Assembly (NCBI RefSeq): GCF_014283215.1
Contig: NZ_JACOMF010000009.1
Location: 109,092 to 173,091 of the forward strand
DNA from: Siccirubricoccus deserti
Lineage (GTDB): Bacteria; Pseudomonadota; Alphaproteobacteria; Acetobacterales; Acetobacteraceae
Length of the DNA: 64,000 bases
Reading direction: 5' to 3'
In this document: positions 8,398-16,659 of the stretch, in pieces
Layout: each line of letters starts with the position of its first letter
Numbering within the stretch: the stretch's first letter is position 1
Notes under the pieces: generated by a model
The model's database searches: none
What the model was told of the DNA's origin: nothing
What the model saw: the letters and a program-made list of their open reading frames with translations, nothing else
Position numbers and translations under genes: made by a program

Positions 8398-9233
8398 TTC
8401 AACGGGAAGCCAAGCGTCCGCAGCGCCGACTTCAGCAGGTCCCGCCCGCGCAGTGCCTTCACCGTGCCGTTGCGGCTGACCACCCGCTGCGTCCAGGTGT
8501 CGGCCGACATCTCATTCCGCCGTGAATACGCGCCGAGCAGGGCGTCATAGGCGGCGCGATGCGCCGGCTCCTCCGACGCATCATAGGTGTCGTGGTGCAG
8601 GATCGCCGCCTGCGACAGCCGCGGCTTCACCTCGCTCTCCGCCCCCGGCAGCGCATAGCCGATGCACAGGCCGAAGACGCCGACTGCGCCGGGCGGCAGG
8701 CCGAGCGTCTGCGCCACCCGCACTACGTCATTGCGCAGCGCGCCGATGTAGACGGTGCCGAGGCCGAGCGTCTCCGCCGCTACCACCGCATTCTGCGCCG
8801 CCATCGCGGCATCGATCGACGCGACCAGGAAGGTTTCCAGATAGGGCAGCCCCTCCAGCGGATGGCCCGCCGCGATCCCCAGCCGCTCGTTGCGCGACAC
8901 ATCGGCGAGGAACACCAGGAACAGCGGGCATTGCAGGATGTGCTTCTGGTTGCCGGCGATCTCCGCCAGCACCGCCCGCTTCGCCGGATCCTCCACCACC
9001 ACGACCGACCAGGTCTGCAGGTTGGAGGAGGTGGCGGCGGATTGCGCCGCGGCCAGCAGCGTCTCCAGCGTGCCGGGCGGCAGCGCATCCGGCCGGTAGC
9101 CGCGCACCGAGCGGTGGTCGAGCATGCCGGCGATCGCCGCATTCCACGGCCCCGCCGCCGGCACCGCATCGGTGCCGTAGCGGGCGATCAGCGCCGCCGT
9201 CTTGCCGCTGTCCGTCTGGGTGGTCCCGTCCAT
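8394..9233 (-). CDS. Nitroreductase-family FMN oxidoreductase (NfsA/FRP-like)
   Basis: This 279-residue flavoprotein belongs to the NADPH-dependent nitroreductase group. The phosphate/flavin-binding start HRSVRGYRPDALPPGTLETLLAAAQSA is followed by SSNLQTWSVVVV, AAETLGLGTVYIGALRN and the FGLCIGYA segment. All are typical of NfsA/Frp enzymes. These reduce nitroaromatics, quinones or flavins. GGAG precedes the ATG. It is transcribed alone and ends in a palindromic repeat. The physiological substrate is unknown. Confidence 0.85.
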   Translation of the reverse strand: MDGTTQTDSGKTAALIARYGTDAVPAAGPWNAAIAGMLDHRSVRGYRPDALPPGTLETLLAAAQSAATSSNLQTWSVVVVEDPAKRAVLAEIAGNQKHILQCPLFLVFLADVSRNERLGIAAGHPLEGLPYLETFLVASIDAAMAAQNAVVAAETLGLGTVYIGALRNDVVRVAQTLGLPPGAVGVFGLCIGYALPGAESEVKPRLSQAAILHHDTYDASEEPAHRAAYDALLGAYSRRNEMSADTWTQRVVSRNGTVKALRGRDLLKSALRTLGFPLK

Positions 9234-9304
9234 GCGTCTGTCTCCGTTTCGCCGGCAGGCTAGCTATCGCAGCGGTGATGACAAGCCAGAGAAGCGGGAC
9301 CGGC

Positions 9305-10291
9305 TCAGATCAGCCCCAGCCGCCGCGCCAGGTCGCGGTACAGCGCCACCTGGGCGCGGACATAGTCCCGCGTCTCCTCGGGCGGCAGCAGCCGGGGGAA
9401 GGAGCCGACGCGGCGGGTCGCCGCCATCCAGCCCTGGTCCTGCCGCAGCGCCGCCAGCGCCTCCGCCCAGGCATCGATCAGCGGCTGCGGCAGCCCGGCG
9501 GGGGCGTAGAGCGCGTTCCAGCCGGTGATCTCGGCCAGCGCCTCGAACTCCGCCTCCCGCGCGGTGGGCACCTGGGGGATGGCGGCGTGGCGGTCCCGTC
9601 GCGTACCGACCACCAGGGCGCGCAGCCCGCCCTGGCTGATGGCGCCGATGGTATCGCTCAGGTTATTGCCGATGAATTGCACCTGGCCGGCGAGCAGCGC
9701 CGCCACCGCCTCCCCGCCGCCGCGGAAGGGCACCGCCACCCCGGCATCGATCGGCAGCCCGGCCGAGGCGAAGATGTGCCGTACCCCGAGGTCGAGGATC
9801 GTCGCCGGCCCGGTGGTGGCGAAGGTCAGCCGCCCGGGGTTCTCGCGCAGCGCGCCGAGCAGGTCGGACAGGCTCCGCCATGGCGCGTCGGCGCGGACGC
9901 AGACGACGAAGGGGTTCTCGTCCAGCAACCCGAGCATGGTGAAGCTGTCCCAGGCATAGGGCGTGCGCGGGTCGATCGCCGGCAGGATGGCGGCGGCGCT
10001 GACCCGGGCGATCAGCAGGGTGAACCCGTCCGGCGCTGCCCGCGCCACATATTGCGTGCCGATGGCGCCGGAGGCGCCGCTGCGGTTCTCCACCATGATG
10101 CTGGCGGCGGGGTTGGGCAGGTGGCGCGGTGCATACTGGGCCAGCGCCCGCGCCGCCAGATCCGCCGCGCCGCCGGCGGAGAAGGGCGCGACCAGGGTGA
10201 TCGGGCGGTCGGGATAGACGGTCTGGGCCCGGGCGGCGCCCGCCAGCAATGGCAGGGTGGCCAGCAGGGCGCGGCGATGAGGGCGGCGCAT
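9305..10291 (-). CDS. Bug/TctC-family periplasmic binding protein
   Basis: The 328-residue exported protein starts at the ATG at 10291 with RR-rich MRRPHRRALLATLPLLAGAARAQ, a signal peptide that could use Tat or Sec. The mature start YPDRPITLVAPFSAGGAADLAARALA is the hallmark of Bug (tripartite tricarboxylate receptor) proteins. VPFRGGGEAVAALLAGQVQFIGNN and GWNALYAPAGLPQPLIDAW are also conserved family positions. These proteins bind small organic acids for TctAB transporters or for sensing. No TctAB membrane genes are adjacent, so its partner is unknown. Confidence 0.88.
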   Translation of the reverse strand: MRRPHRRALLATLPLLAGAARAQTVYPDRPITLVAPFSAGGAADLAARALAQYAPRHLPNPAASIMVENRSGASGAIGTQYVARAAPDGFTLLIARVSAAAILPAIDPRTPYAWDSFTMLGLLDENPFVVCVRADAPWRSLSDLLGALRENPGRLTFATTGPATILDLGVRHIFASAGLPIDAGVAVPFRGGGEAVAALLAGQVQFIGNNLSDTIGAISQGGLRALVVGTRRDRHAAIPQVPTAREAEFEALAEITGWNALYAPAGLPQPLIDAWAEALAALRQDQGWMAATRRVGSFPRLLPPEETRDYVRAQVALYRDLARRLGLI

Positions 10292-10765
10292 GGCGGATTG
10301 TCCGGCGACGGTCTGGTACGGAGGTCTGGCGCGATGGGGTGAGGCAGGATGCGACGAGCAGGGGCCTGCCGCTCCGGCGTCCCGGCAGTGTGCCGGGCGC
10401 GGCGCCGCGCCGCCACCCCTTTCGGCCGAATGAATCCCGCTGGCGGGCGGAATGTCGCCGTCACGGCTTCGATACCTGAAGGCCAAGCATAGGCCTCGAA
10501 TTCGTAAGATGAACTGGTCGATGGAACCGGGCGTATTGCCGGGTTTACTGTCGCGGCGCGGAGATCCGGCTGGCAATGCCGGCCGCACCCGGCCTGCCGC
10601 CCGCCGCATCGCCTCACGCCAGGTTGCAGGATTTTTCAGAACCGTGCTAACGCCAGCGGCATGACGTCCGCGAACGGCACGCCGGTGGGCAACCCCCGGC
10701 TACCCTCAGCGGCGTTCCTGCGCGTTGCGCGGGGCGCCCTTCACCCGGGGCAAGGAGCCAAGGCC
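10292..10765. other. Intergenic region with no gene seen
   Basis: About 470 bases lie between the divergent Bug and SLT-like genes. I see no protein-like frame, tRNA or strong hairpin. Promoters of both flanking genes must lie here, but I cannot fix their positions. Confidence 0.4.
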
Positions 10766-11476
10766 GTGGTTACGGCCCGGCGTCGCCGGCCTGCCTGGAT
10801 GGCAGCGCTGCTGGTGGCGCCACTGCTCCTGGCATCCGGGATCGCCAACGCCGCCTCCCCGGCAGCGAGTGGGGAAGCCGCGCGCCAGCCCCGTCTGCCC
10901 GATGCGCCGCAGGAGCTGTTGCCGCCGGCCCTGGCCGAAACCGGGCCAAAGCTCGGCCCGCGTGCCGCCTGCCTGGCCGCCGCACGCCGGGCGGAATCGA
11001 TTCACGGCCTGCCGGACGGGCTGCTGGTGGCGATCGCGCTGTCGGAGAGCGGGCTGCATGCCCATGCCCTCAACATCGGCGGTCGCTCCTATTTCCCGGA
11101 GGAGCGGGCCGCCGCCCGGGCGCTGCTGCTCGGCGCCGGCTCCGGCCGCTCGGTAATGGCCGGCTGCGTGCAGGTGAATGCGCGGGTTCATGCCCGCGGC
11201 GCCGACTGGCCGCTGGACCCGGTGCGCTCGGCCGACTGGGCCGGCGGGCTGCTGCGCCGCTGGCACACCGAGACCGGCAGCTGGGCCGAGGCGCTGCGCC
11301 GCTGGCACGGTGGCTCCGCCGCCAGCACGCGGCGGGTCATGTGCCGGGTCAGGGCCAAGCTGGAGGTCACCGCGCCGGGGTCCGACCTGCTGCACGATCA
11401 GGGTTGCAGCCAGGGTGAGATCGCCCGGGTCCGCCGCAGCGGCACCACCTTGCTGGAGGTCGCTGAGGCGCCTTGA
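10766..11476 (+). CDS. Exported lytic transglycosylase-like (SLT domain) protein
   Basis: From the GTG at 10766 (caaggag 8 bases upstream), a signal peptide (ARRRRPAWMAALLVAPLLLASGIANA) leads into a 236-residue protein. ACLAAARRAESIHGLPDGLLVAIALSESGLHAHALNI matches the start of SLT-type transglycosylase domains. The glutamate in ALSESG is the expected catalytic residue. MAGCVQVNARVHARGADW corresponds to the 'GxmQv' motif. The C-terminus (residues about 170-236) is less typical. It probably cleaves peptidoglycan in the periplasm. The partner system is not evident here. Confidence 0.75.
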   Translation: MVTARRRRPAWMAALLVAPLLLASGIANAASPAASGEAARQPRLPDAPQELLPPALAETGPKLGPRAACLAAARRAESIHGLPDGLLVAIALSESGLHAHALNIGGRSYFPEERAAARALLLGAGSGRSVMAGCVQVNARVHARGADWPLDPVRSADWAGGLLRRWHTETGSWAEALRRWHGGSAASTRRVMCRVRAKLEVTAPGSDLLHDQGCSQGEIARVRRSGTTLLEVAEAP

Positions 11477-11492
11477 GGCGCTGCTGGCGAGG

Positions 11493-12959
11493 CTACTTCG
11501 CCGCGCCGTCCAGCGCCTGCCGTACCTGCTTCGGCAATGCCGCCAGCCCGCCGGGCCGCAGCAGCGCGGCCGCTTCGGTGATGAGCAGCCGCGGCCCGGG
11601 CTGACGCCCGGCCAGCGCGCCAGCCAGGCTGGCCCCGGCGCCGCCGTCGGCCACCACGGCAACGACCAGATCGACCGGCGTCGCCTCCAGCAGCGCCGTC
11701 GCCTCCGCCACCGAGGCCGCCGCCAGGGTCCGGTAGCCGAGGCCGGCGAGCAGCGCCCCAGCGGTGTCCAGCGCCTCCGGCGCATCGGCGAGCAGCAGCA
11801 CCGTCTCGCCCCCGGGGGACGGCGGCGCGGCCTCCGGGCCGAGCACCGGCAACAGCAGCCGCGCCGTGGTGCCGCGCCCTGCCTGCGAGCTCAGCCGCAG
11901 TTGCCCGCGCGACTGCCGGGCGAAGCCGTAGACGGTCGCCAAGCCGAGGCCGACGCCGACGCCGGTCGATTTGGTGGTGAAGAAGGGTTCAGGGGCGCGG
12001 TGCAGCACCGCCGGGCTCATGCCGAGGCCGGTGTCGCGCACCTCGATCACGGCATAATCGCCGGGTGCCAGCCCATCTGGCGCGCCCGGCGGCACCATGG
12101 CACGGGCGGTGCAGACGCTCAGCGTTCCACCCTGCGGCATGGCCTCCGCGGCATTGGCGACGAGGCTGGCCAGCGCCTGCTCGATCCCGGTTGGATCGCC
12201 GTGGCAGGGTGCCAGCCCTTCGTCGAGCTGCTGTTCGAAGGCGATCCCGGGCGGCAGCGAGGGCCGCAGCCGCTCCGCCACCGCAGCGACCAGCGCGTTG
12301 AGGTCGACCGGCCGCGACTGCAGCGTCTGCCGTCGCCCGAAGCTGCGCAGCTGCCCGGTCAGCCGCTTCGCTCGCGCCACCGCTTCCTGTCCGCGCTCGA
12401 TCAGCCGCTTGCGCCGCAGCCCGTCTTCCGCATGGCCGAGCATGTCAAGGCTGCCGGCGATGACCATCAGCAGGTTGTTGAAGTCATGCGCGATGCCGCT
12501 GGCGAGCTGGCCGAGCGCCTCCAGCGTCTGCGCCTGGCGCAGTTCCGCCTCCACTTCCCGCCGCTGGGTCACGTCAAGTTGGCTGCCGAGCATCCAGCGC
12601 GCCGAACCCTGCGCATCGAGCACCGGCGAGATGAACAGCGCATTCCAGAATGGCGAGCCGTCGCGGCGATAGTTCAACAATTCGGTGGCGATGCTGCGGC
12701 GTTCCTGCACCGCCTGGCGCAACGCCGCAACGGTTGCCGCATCCGTTGCCGGACCCTGCAGGAAGCGGCAATTGCGGCCGAGCACCTGGCTCGGCGGATA
12801 GCCGGTCATCGTCAGGAAACTGCGGTTGGCGAAGATGATCGGATTGTTCGGCTGACCGGGATCGGTGACGGTCATCGCCATCGGTGAGGCCGCGACCGCG
12901 GAGAACAGCAGCCCATCGTGCCTGAATTTCCCGACAGCAGCGACATCGGCGGTGGCCAT
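11493..12959 (-). CDS. LOV-domain hybrid histidine kinase (blue-light sensor)
   Basis: The 488-residue protein starts with a LOV/PAS domain (residues about 15-130) holding the canonical GRNCRFLQG. The cysteine, near residue 64, is the one that bonds to flavin in blue light. A HisKA segment follows with LASGIAHDFNNLL (His near 158), then an HATPase domain with VANAAEAMPQGG, VRDTGLGMSP and GVGLGLATVYGF. The last 110 residues look like a receiver domain, but the phospho-acceptor Asp is replaced (DLVVAVVADGG) and the acidic pair is reduced. No membrane helices are seen, so it is cytosolic. It is divergent from a single-domain response regulator. Confidence 0.88.
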   Translation of the reverse strand: MATADVAAVGKFRHDGLLFSAVAASPMAMTVTDPGQPNNPIIFANRSFLTMTGYPPSQVLGRNCRFLQGPATDAATVAALRQAVQERRSIATELLNYRRDGSPFWNALFISPVLDAQGSARWMLGSQLDVTQRREVEAELRQAQTLEALGQLASGIAHDFNNLLMVIAGSLDMLGHAEDGLRRKRLIERGQEAVARAKRLTGQLRSFGRRQTLQSRPVDLNALVAAVAERLRPSLPPGIAFEQQLDEGLAPCHGDPTGIEQALASLVANAAEAMPQGGTLSVCTARAMVPPGAPDGLAPGDYAVIEVRDTGLGMSPAVLHRAPEPFFTTKSTGVGVGLGLATVYGFARQSRGQLRLSSQAGRGTTARLLLPVLGPEAAPPSPGGETVLLLADAPEALDTAGALLAGLGYRTLAAASVAEATALLEATPVDLVVAVVADGGAGASLAGALAGRQPGPRLLITEAAALLRPGGLAALPKQVRQALDGAAK

Positions 12960-13092
12960 GCGGCGCACCTCAGTCGCCGAATGCCACGATCGATGCGCCG
13001 GCGTGCCGGCGCGTCACGGAGTCGTCACGCCGGCCCACGGCAACGACCACCCCGATTGGTGATTGGAGGTGGCGGGGCAAGGAAGTTTGGTC

Positions 13093-13518
13093 ATGCAGGG
13101 TGAAGTTCCGGTACTGCTTGTCGTTGAGGATGATTTCTTGGTGCGGCTGACGCTCGTCGATGCACTGAGCGACGGCGGGTTCGAAGTGCTTGAAGCGGCG
13201 GATGCGAAGGAAGCGCTCGGCCTGGTGTGCGACCGCGGCGACATCGCGGCGATGTTGACTGATATCAACCTGCCCGGCGGCTCGGACGGCTTCGCGCTCG
13301 CCCGCGCGGTGCGCGTCGTGCGGCCCGAGATGCCGGTGCTCTACGCCTCCGGCCGTTACTCCGGCGTCGAGGCCGGGCAAGCGGTCGATGGCGCGCGCTT
13401 CCTTGCGAAGCCCTTCACCCCGACCCTGGCGGCCACGATGATCCGCGAGCTGATGGCCGAAGGCACCCCGGCGCAAGCGGCTCCGCAACCGCCACCCAAG
13501 GCCGATCGCCACATCTGA
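13093..13518 (+). CDS. Single-domain response regulator (receiver only)
   Basis: The 141-residue product is a receiver domain with all key residues: VVEDD, the phospho-acceptor in MLTDINLPGG, YASGR and the lysine in FLAKPF. There is no output domain, only a proline/alanine tail. The ATG at 13093 has AAGGAAG upstream. It is divergent from the LOV kinase and is its probable partner. The pairing resembles the LovK/LovR arrangement of Caulobacter, although the kinase type differs. It likely works as a phosphate sink or diffusible messenger. Confidence 0.85.
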   Translation: MQGEVPVLLVVEDDFLVRLTLVDALSDGGFEVLEAADAKEALGLVCDRGDIAAMLTDINLPGGSDGFALARAVRVVRPEMPVLYASGRYSGVEAGQAVDGARFLAKPFTPTLAATMIRELMAEGTPAQAAPQPPPKADRHI

Positions 13519-13527
13519 TGCAGCGAT

Positions 13528-13554
13528 CCCGGCACCCGGTGTCAAGGTGCCGGG
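13528..13554 (+). terminator. Hairpin after the response regulator
   Basis: CCCGGCACC (13528-13536) and GGTGCCGGG (13546-13554) make a perfect 9-bp stem with a 9-base loop, 9 bases after the stop. There is no T-run. Confidence 0.55.
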
Positions 13555-13652
13555 TGAAGTGTCCCGGCAGAGCAACCGCTGCCGTGCGGAGGTCACGCCA
13601 GGGCGTGCTCCGCCGGTGCGAGCGGGGATCGCTTCGGCATTCGCTTCGGGGC

Positions 13653-13844
13653 TTAGTTGACCGCCCGATCCACCGAGCGGCCGAGCCGCTCGACCGGCCC
13701 GCGCGGCGGATCGACGGCATCTCGCACGTTCTGCCCGGCGCGATCGAGGCTGCGACCGGCGCGCTCCGCCGGGCCTTCGCGCTCGCAGCCGGCGAGCCCG
13801 ATCAGCAAGGCGGGCACCAGGGCGAGAAGGATCGGACGCATCAT
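13653..13844 (-). CDS. Small lipoprotein
   Basis: The product is about 63 residues. MMRPILLALVPALLIGLAGC is a lipoprotein signal with lipobox LAGC, so the mature form starts at a lipidated cysteine after about 19 residues. The mature part has repeated RAGRSLDRAGQ and RLGRSVDRAV segments, which would form an amphipathic helix. GGAG lies before the double ATG. Small lipoproteins of this sort are common in alphaproteobacteria and mostly unassigned. Confidence 0.65.
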   Translation of the reverse strand: MMRPILLALVPALLIGLAGCEREGPAERAGRSLDRAGQNVRDAVDPPRGPVERLGRSVDRAVN

Positions 13845-14296
13845 GATCTCCGGTTTCGGCTTCGCTGCCATCCCCATCGCGCGGCGAGGAGAATAGTTCG
13901 TTCACGGCATTGCTCATCCCTGGTCAGGCGCCGGCCCGCGTATCGGCCCGGCACGCCAAACAGCCTCCATCACCATCTGGTCCCGTAGCCCTTCCTCGCT
14001 TCGGCAGCTGCGGCTGCGGCCATTACGCACGCAGCGGGCCACGTGGTCGATCTCCAGGGCGGATTGGTGACGCGTCTGGATCTTCAGCACCTCCTGCACA
14101 ACGCGATGGAAGAGGTGCCGCCGGTGGCGAACCGCGCTGCCACGATTCCGCCGGCCTGCACGATGCCGCACTGCCCAACGCGAAGCTGCGGCGCCTGTTG
14201 CTTGCGATGTTGACGCGATTTCCCGCAGGGAGGACGCTGCCGCTCGCCGCGCGCCAAAGGAAGCATCGAGCCGCCACAGTTTCGGGAGGAACCGCA
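13845..14296. other. Intergenic region, no supported gene
   Basis: About 450 bases. One plus-strand frame near 14040-14140 reads like a short protein fragment (HVVDLQGGLVTRLDLQHLLHN), but it has no start or continuation. It may be the remnant of a decayed gene. No RNA structure stands out. Confidence 0.35.
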
Positions 14297-14521
14297 ATGT
14301 TCGAGTTGCTCGGTCGCCAGGAGGCGCTCGCCAGAAGCCAGAAGATCATCGCCGCCGCGGTCCTTGGCGGCATGCTGGTGTTCTCGGACTGGCTCGTACT
14401 GGCGGGCGCGGTCTACCTGTTCCTCGGCATCGAGCCCAGGGGCCGCTCGATCGAGCGGATAAACCGCGCGCTGCATGTCAGTGCGACTGTGCCGCGCGCG
14501 GCGCCGGTCGCGAGGGCATAG
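14297..14521 (+). CDS. Small membrane protein of unknown function
   Basis: A GGGAGGA ribosome site stands 6 bases before the ATG. The 74-residue product has one or two hydrophobic segments (IIAAAVLGGMLVFSDWLVLAG and a following AVYLFLGIE) and a basic C-terminus. I do not recognise a family. It lies just ahead of the NTF2-like gene, with only 3 bases between them, so the two are probably co-transcribed. Confidence 0.55.
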   Translation: MFELLGRQEALARSQKIIAAAVLGGMLVFSDWLVLAGAVYLFLGIEPRGRSIERINRALHVSATVPRAAPVARA

Positions 14522-14524
14522 CGC

Positions 14525-14929
14525 GTGGAGGATGCAAGCCAGGCGGCGCCGGATGCCGCAGCGGTGGCAGCGTCGATGGCGGTGCTCGACCGCTTCATGG
14601 CGGCGCTGAATGCGCGCGACCAGCGGGCACTGGCGGCGACGATGCATTTCCCGCATCACCGTCTGGCCGGCAGCCGCTTCCAGGTGTGGGAGCGGCCGGA
14701 GGACTACACCATCGAAGGCTTCGTGGCGCGCGCCGGCGACGGCTGGGCGCGCTCCGACTGGGATTTCCGGCGGGTGGTCGCGGCCGGTCCGGCGAAGGTG
14801 CATCTCGACGTGCAATTCACCCGGCGGCGGGCCGATGGCAGCGCCATCGGCAGCTTCCGCTCGCTCTGGGTGGTCGCCTGCCTGGATGGCGTCTGGGGGG
14901 TGCAGGCGCGGTCGAGCTTTGCGTCCTGA
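14525..14929 (+). CDS. NTF2-like (SnoaL-type) protein
   Basis: The 134-residue product has the size and pattern of NTF2-like fold proteins. A starting helix VLDRFMAALNARDQRALAATMHFPHHRLAG is followed by alternating strand segments ending in LWVVACLDGVWGVQARSSF. Such proteins act as small-molecule isomerases, binders or simple dimer modules. The start is a GTG 3 bases after the upstream stop, with gagggc before it. The next gene on the strand is a glutathione S-transferase 66 bases away. The specific role is unknown. Confidence 0.65.
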   Translation: MEDASQAAPDAAAVAASMAVLDRFMAALNARDQRALAATMHFPHHRLAGSRFQVWERPEDYTIEGFVARAGDGWARSDWDFRRVVAAGPAKVHLDVQFTRRRADGSAIGSFRSLWVVACLDGVWGVQARSSFAS

Positions 14930-14995
14930 GCCCGCCATGCCGCTTGCCGGGCCACGGCAAACCGGGTCCACTCCACCTCATCAAGGAGGAACGCC

Positions 14996-15667
14996 ATGCT
15001 GAAATTCTACTACCACACGGCGCCGAACCCGATGAAGGTCGCGCTGTTCCTGGAGGAAAGCGGCCTGCCTTATGAGGCGGTGCCGGTCGACACCCGCAAG
15101 GGCGAGCAGCACACCCCGGAATTCCTCGCCATCAACCCCAACGCCAAGACGCCGGCGATCGATGATGACGGGGTGAAGGTCTTCGACAGCAACGCCATCC
15201 TGCTCTACCTCGCCGAGAAGACCGGCAAATTCCTGCCGCCCGCGGCACTGCGCGGCGAGACGCTGTCCTGGCTGATGTTCATCGCCAGTGGCATCGGCCC
15301 CTATTCCGGCCAGTCGGTGCATTTCGCCAACCATGCGCCGGAGAAGCTGGCCTACGCCATCAAGCGCTACGACTTCGAGGCGAAGCGCCACTGGGACATC
15401 CTGAACGACCGGTTGGCGACGCGCGAATGGCTGGTCGGCGACAGCTACTCCATCGTCGACATGGCGGCCTGGGGCTGGGAACGCGCCGCCGCCTATGTGC
15501 TTGGCGCCGAGGGCTGGGCGGCGGTGCCGCATGTGCAGCGCCACTTCGCCGCGATCAACGCCCGCCCGGCCGCGGCCAGGGCCACGGCGATCAAGGACCG
15601 TCATGCCTTCAAGACGGAGATGGATGACGAGGCGCGCCGAGCGATGTTCCGGCACATGGCGGCTTAG
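14996..15667 (+). CDS. Glutathione S-transferase (Nu/YfcG-like)
   Basis: The 223-residue protein has an N-terminal thioredoxin-like domain (HTAPNPMKVALFLEESGLPYEAVPVDTRKGEQHTPEF with INPNAKTPAIDDDG and FDSNAILLYLAEKTG) and an all-helical C-terminal domain. TAPNPMK in place of a Tyr/Ser motif is the feature of YfcG/YghU-like (Nu class) enzymes, which work as disulfide-bond reductases with glutathione. A strong AAGGAGG site precedes the ATG. It acts in the cytosol, and the substrate is not known. Confidence 0.88.
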   Translation: MLKFYYHTAPNPMKVALFLEESGLPYEAVPVDTRKGEQHTPEFLAINPNAKTPAIDDDGVKVFDSNAILLYLAEKTGKFLPPAALRGETLSWLMFIASGIGPYSGQSVHFANHAPEKLAYAIKRYDFEAKRHWDILNDRLATREWLVGDSYSIVDMAAWGWERAAAYVLGAEGWAAVPHVQRHFAAINARPAAARATAIKDRHAFKTEMDDEARRAMFRHMAA

Positions 15668-15764
15668 GCCGGTTCGACGGGAGCGCTGCCCCCGCCCCCC
15701 ACCGGGCCAAGGCTTGGCCCCGGACCCGCCGTGAGTCGGCTGCTGGGACAACCTGACCCAAACT

Positions 15765-15830
15765 CACGCCGGAGCCGGGGAGACGCTTGTCTCCCCGATG
15801 GGGGCTCGGGGGCAAAGCCTCCGTGGTTCC
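15765..15830 (+). repeat. GC-rich hairpin repeat, family D, copy 1
   Basis: The stretch reads GGGGAGACGCTTGTCTCCCC, then a GGGGGCTCGGGGGCAAAGCCTCCG tail. It resembles a segment at about 21178-21235. GGGGAGAC/GTCTCCCC forms a hairpin. It lies in the 188-base gap between GST and SDR genes and may end transcription of the GST gene. The match between the copies is partial. Confidence 0.4.
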
Positions 15831-15855
15831 GAATTTTCAAGACGGAGGGAAACGC

Positions 15856-16659
15856 ATGTTCAGCCTGGCGGGCAAGGTCGCCGTCGTCACCGGCGCGGGG
15901 TCGGTGGGACCGGGATGGGGCAATGGCAAGGCGACGGCGGTGCTGCTGGCGCGGCAGGGCGCTTCGGTGTTCGGCATAGACGTGGTGCCGGCCGCGGTCG
16001 AGGAAACCCGCGGGCTGATCGAGGCCGAGGGCGGCACCTGCGTCGCCCATGCCTGCGACATGCTGGATGCCGCCGCGGTGGAAGCCGCGGTCGCCGCCTG
16101 CATGCAGCGCTTCGGCCGCATCGACATCCTGGTGAACAACGTCGGCGGCTCCGCCCCCGGCGGTCCGGCCGACATGCCGGAGGAGGTCTGGGACCGGCAG
16201 ATCGACACCAATCTGAAAACCCCCTTCCTCGGCTGCAAATACGTGCTGCCGGTGATGGAAGCGCAGGGCAGCGGCGCGGTGGTGAACATCTCCTCCGTCG
16301 CCGGGCTGCGCATGGGCACGGGGCGGGTCCACACCGCCTATTCGGCCAGCAAGGCCGGCGTCATCGCCTTCAGCAAATCGGTCGCCATGGGCTATGCGAA
16401 GAAGGGCATCCGCTGCAACACGGTGGTGCCGGGGCTGATGCACACGCCGCTGGTCGAGCACCGGCTGGTCCGCCAGCTCGGCGCCAATGATGCCGAGGCG
16501 CTGATCGCCCGGCGCAACGCCAGCGTGCCGGTCGGCCACATGGGCACTGGCTGGGACATCGCCCATGCGGTGCTCTACCTGGTCTCCGACGAGGCGAAAT
16601 ATGTGACGGCGACGGAGATCGTCGTCGATGGCGGCTTCACCGCGGCGGGGCCGGTATGA
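15856..16659 (+). CDS. SDR-family oxidoreductase
   Basis: The 267-residue protein has the SDR hallmarks: TGAGSVGPGWGNGKA as an expanded glycine-rich cofactor loop, NNVGGSAPGG, the serine in NISSVAG, the catalytic YSASK, and VVDGGFTAAG at the end. The ATG at 15856 follows gacggaggg. Its stop overlaps the start of the next Bug gene (ATGA), so the two are translated together. Substrate unknown. Coupling to a solute-binding protein suggests it acts on the imported compound. Confidence 0.85.
   Translation: MFSLAGKVAVVTGAGSVGPGWGNGKATAVLLARQGASVFGIDVVPAAVEETRGLIEAEGGTCVAHACDMLDAAAVEAAVAACMQRFGRIDILVNNVGGSAPGGPADMPEEVWDRQIDTNLKTPFLGCKYVLPVMEAQGSGAVVNISSVAGLRMGTGRVHTAYSASKAGVIAFSKSVAMGYAKKGIRCNTVVPGLMHTPLVEHRLVRQLGANDAEALIARRNASVPVGHMGTGWDIAHAVLYLVSDEAKYVTATEIVVDGGFTAAGPV

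Noticed and set aside
8522..10342. Plus-strand open frame of 606 codons
   Set aside because: Antisense shadow of the nitroreductase and Bug genes, rich in proline and arginine.
13914..14297. Minus-strand open frame of 127 codons
   Set aside because: The translation has no domain or start signal and looks like random GC-rich text; at most it covers a decayed gene.
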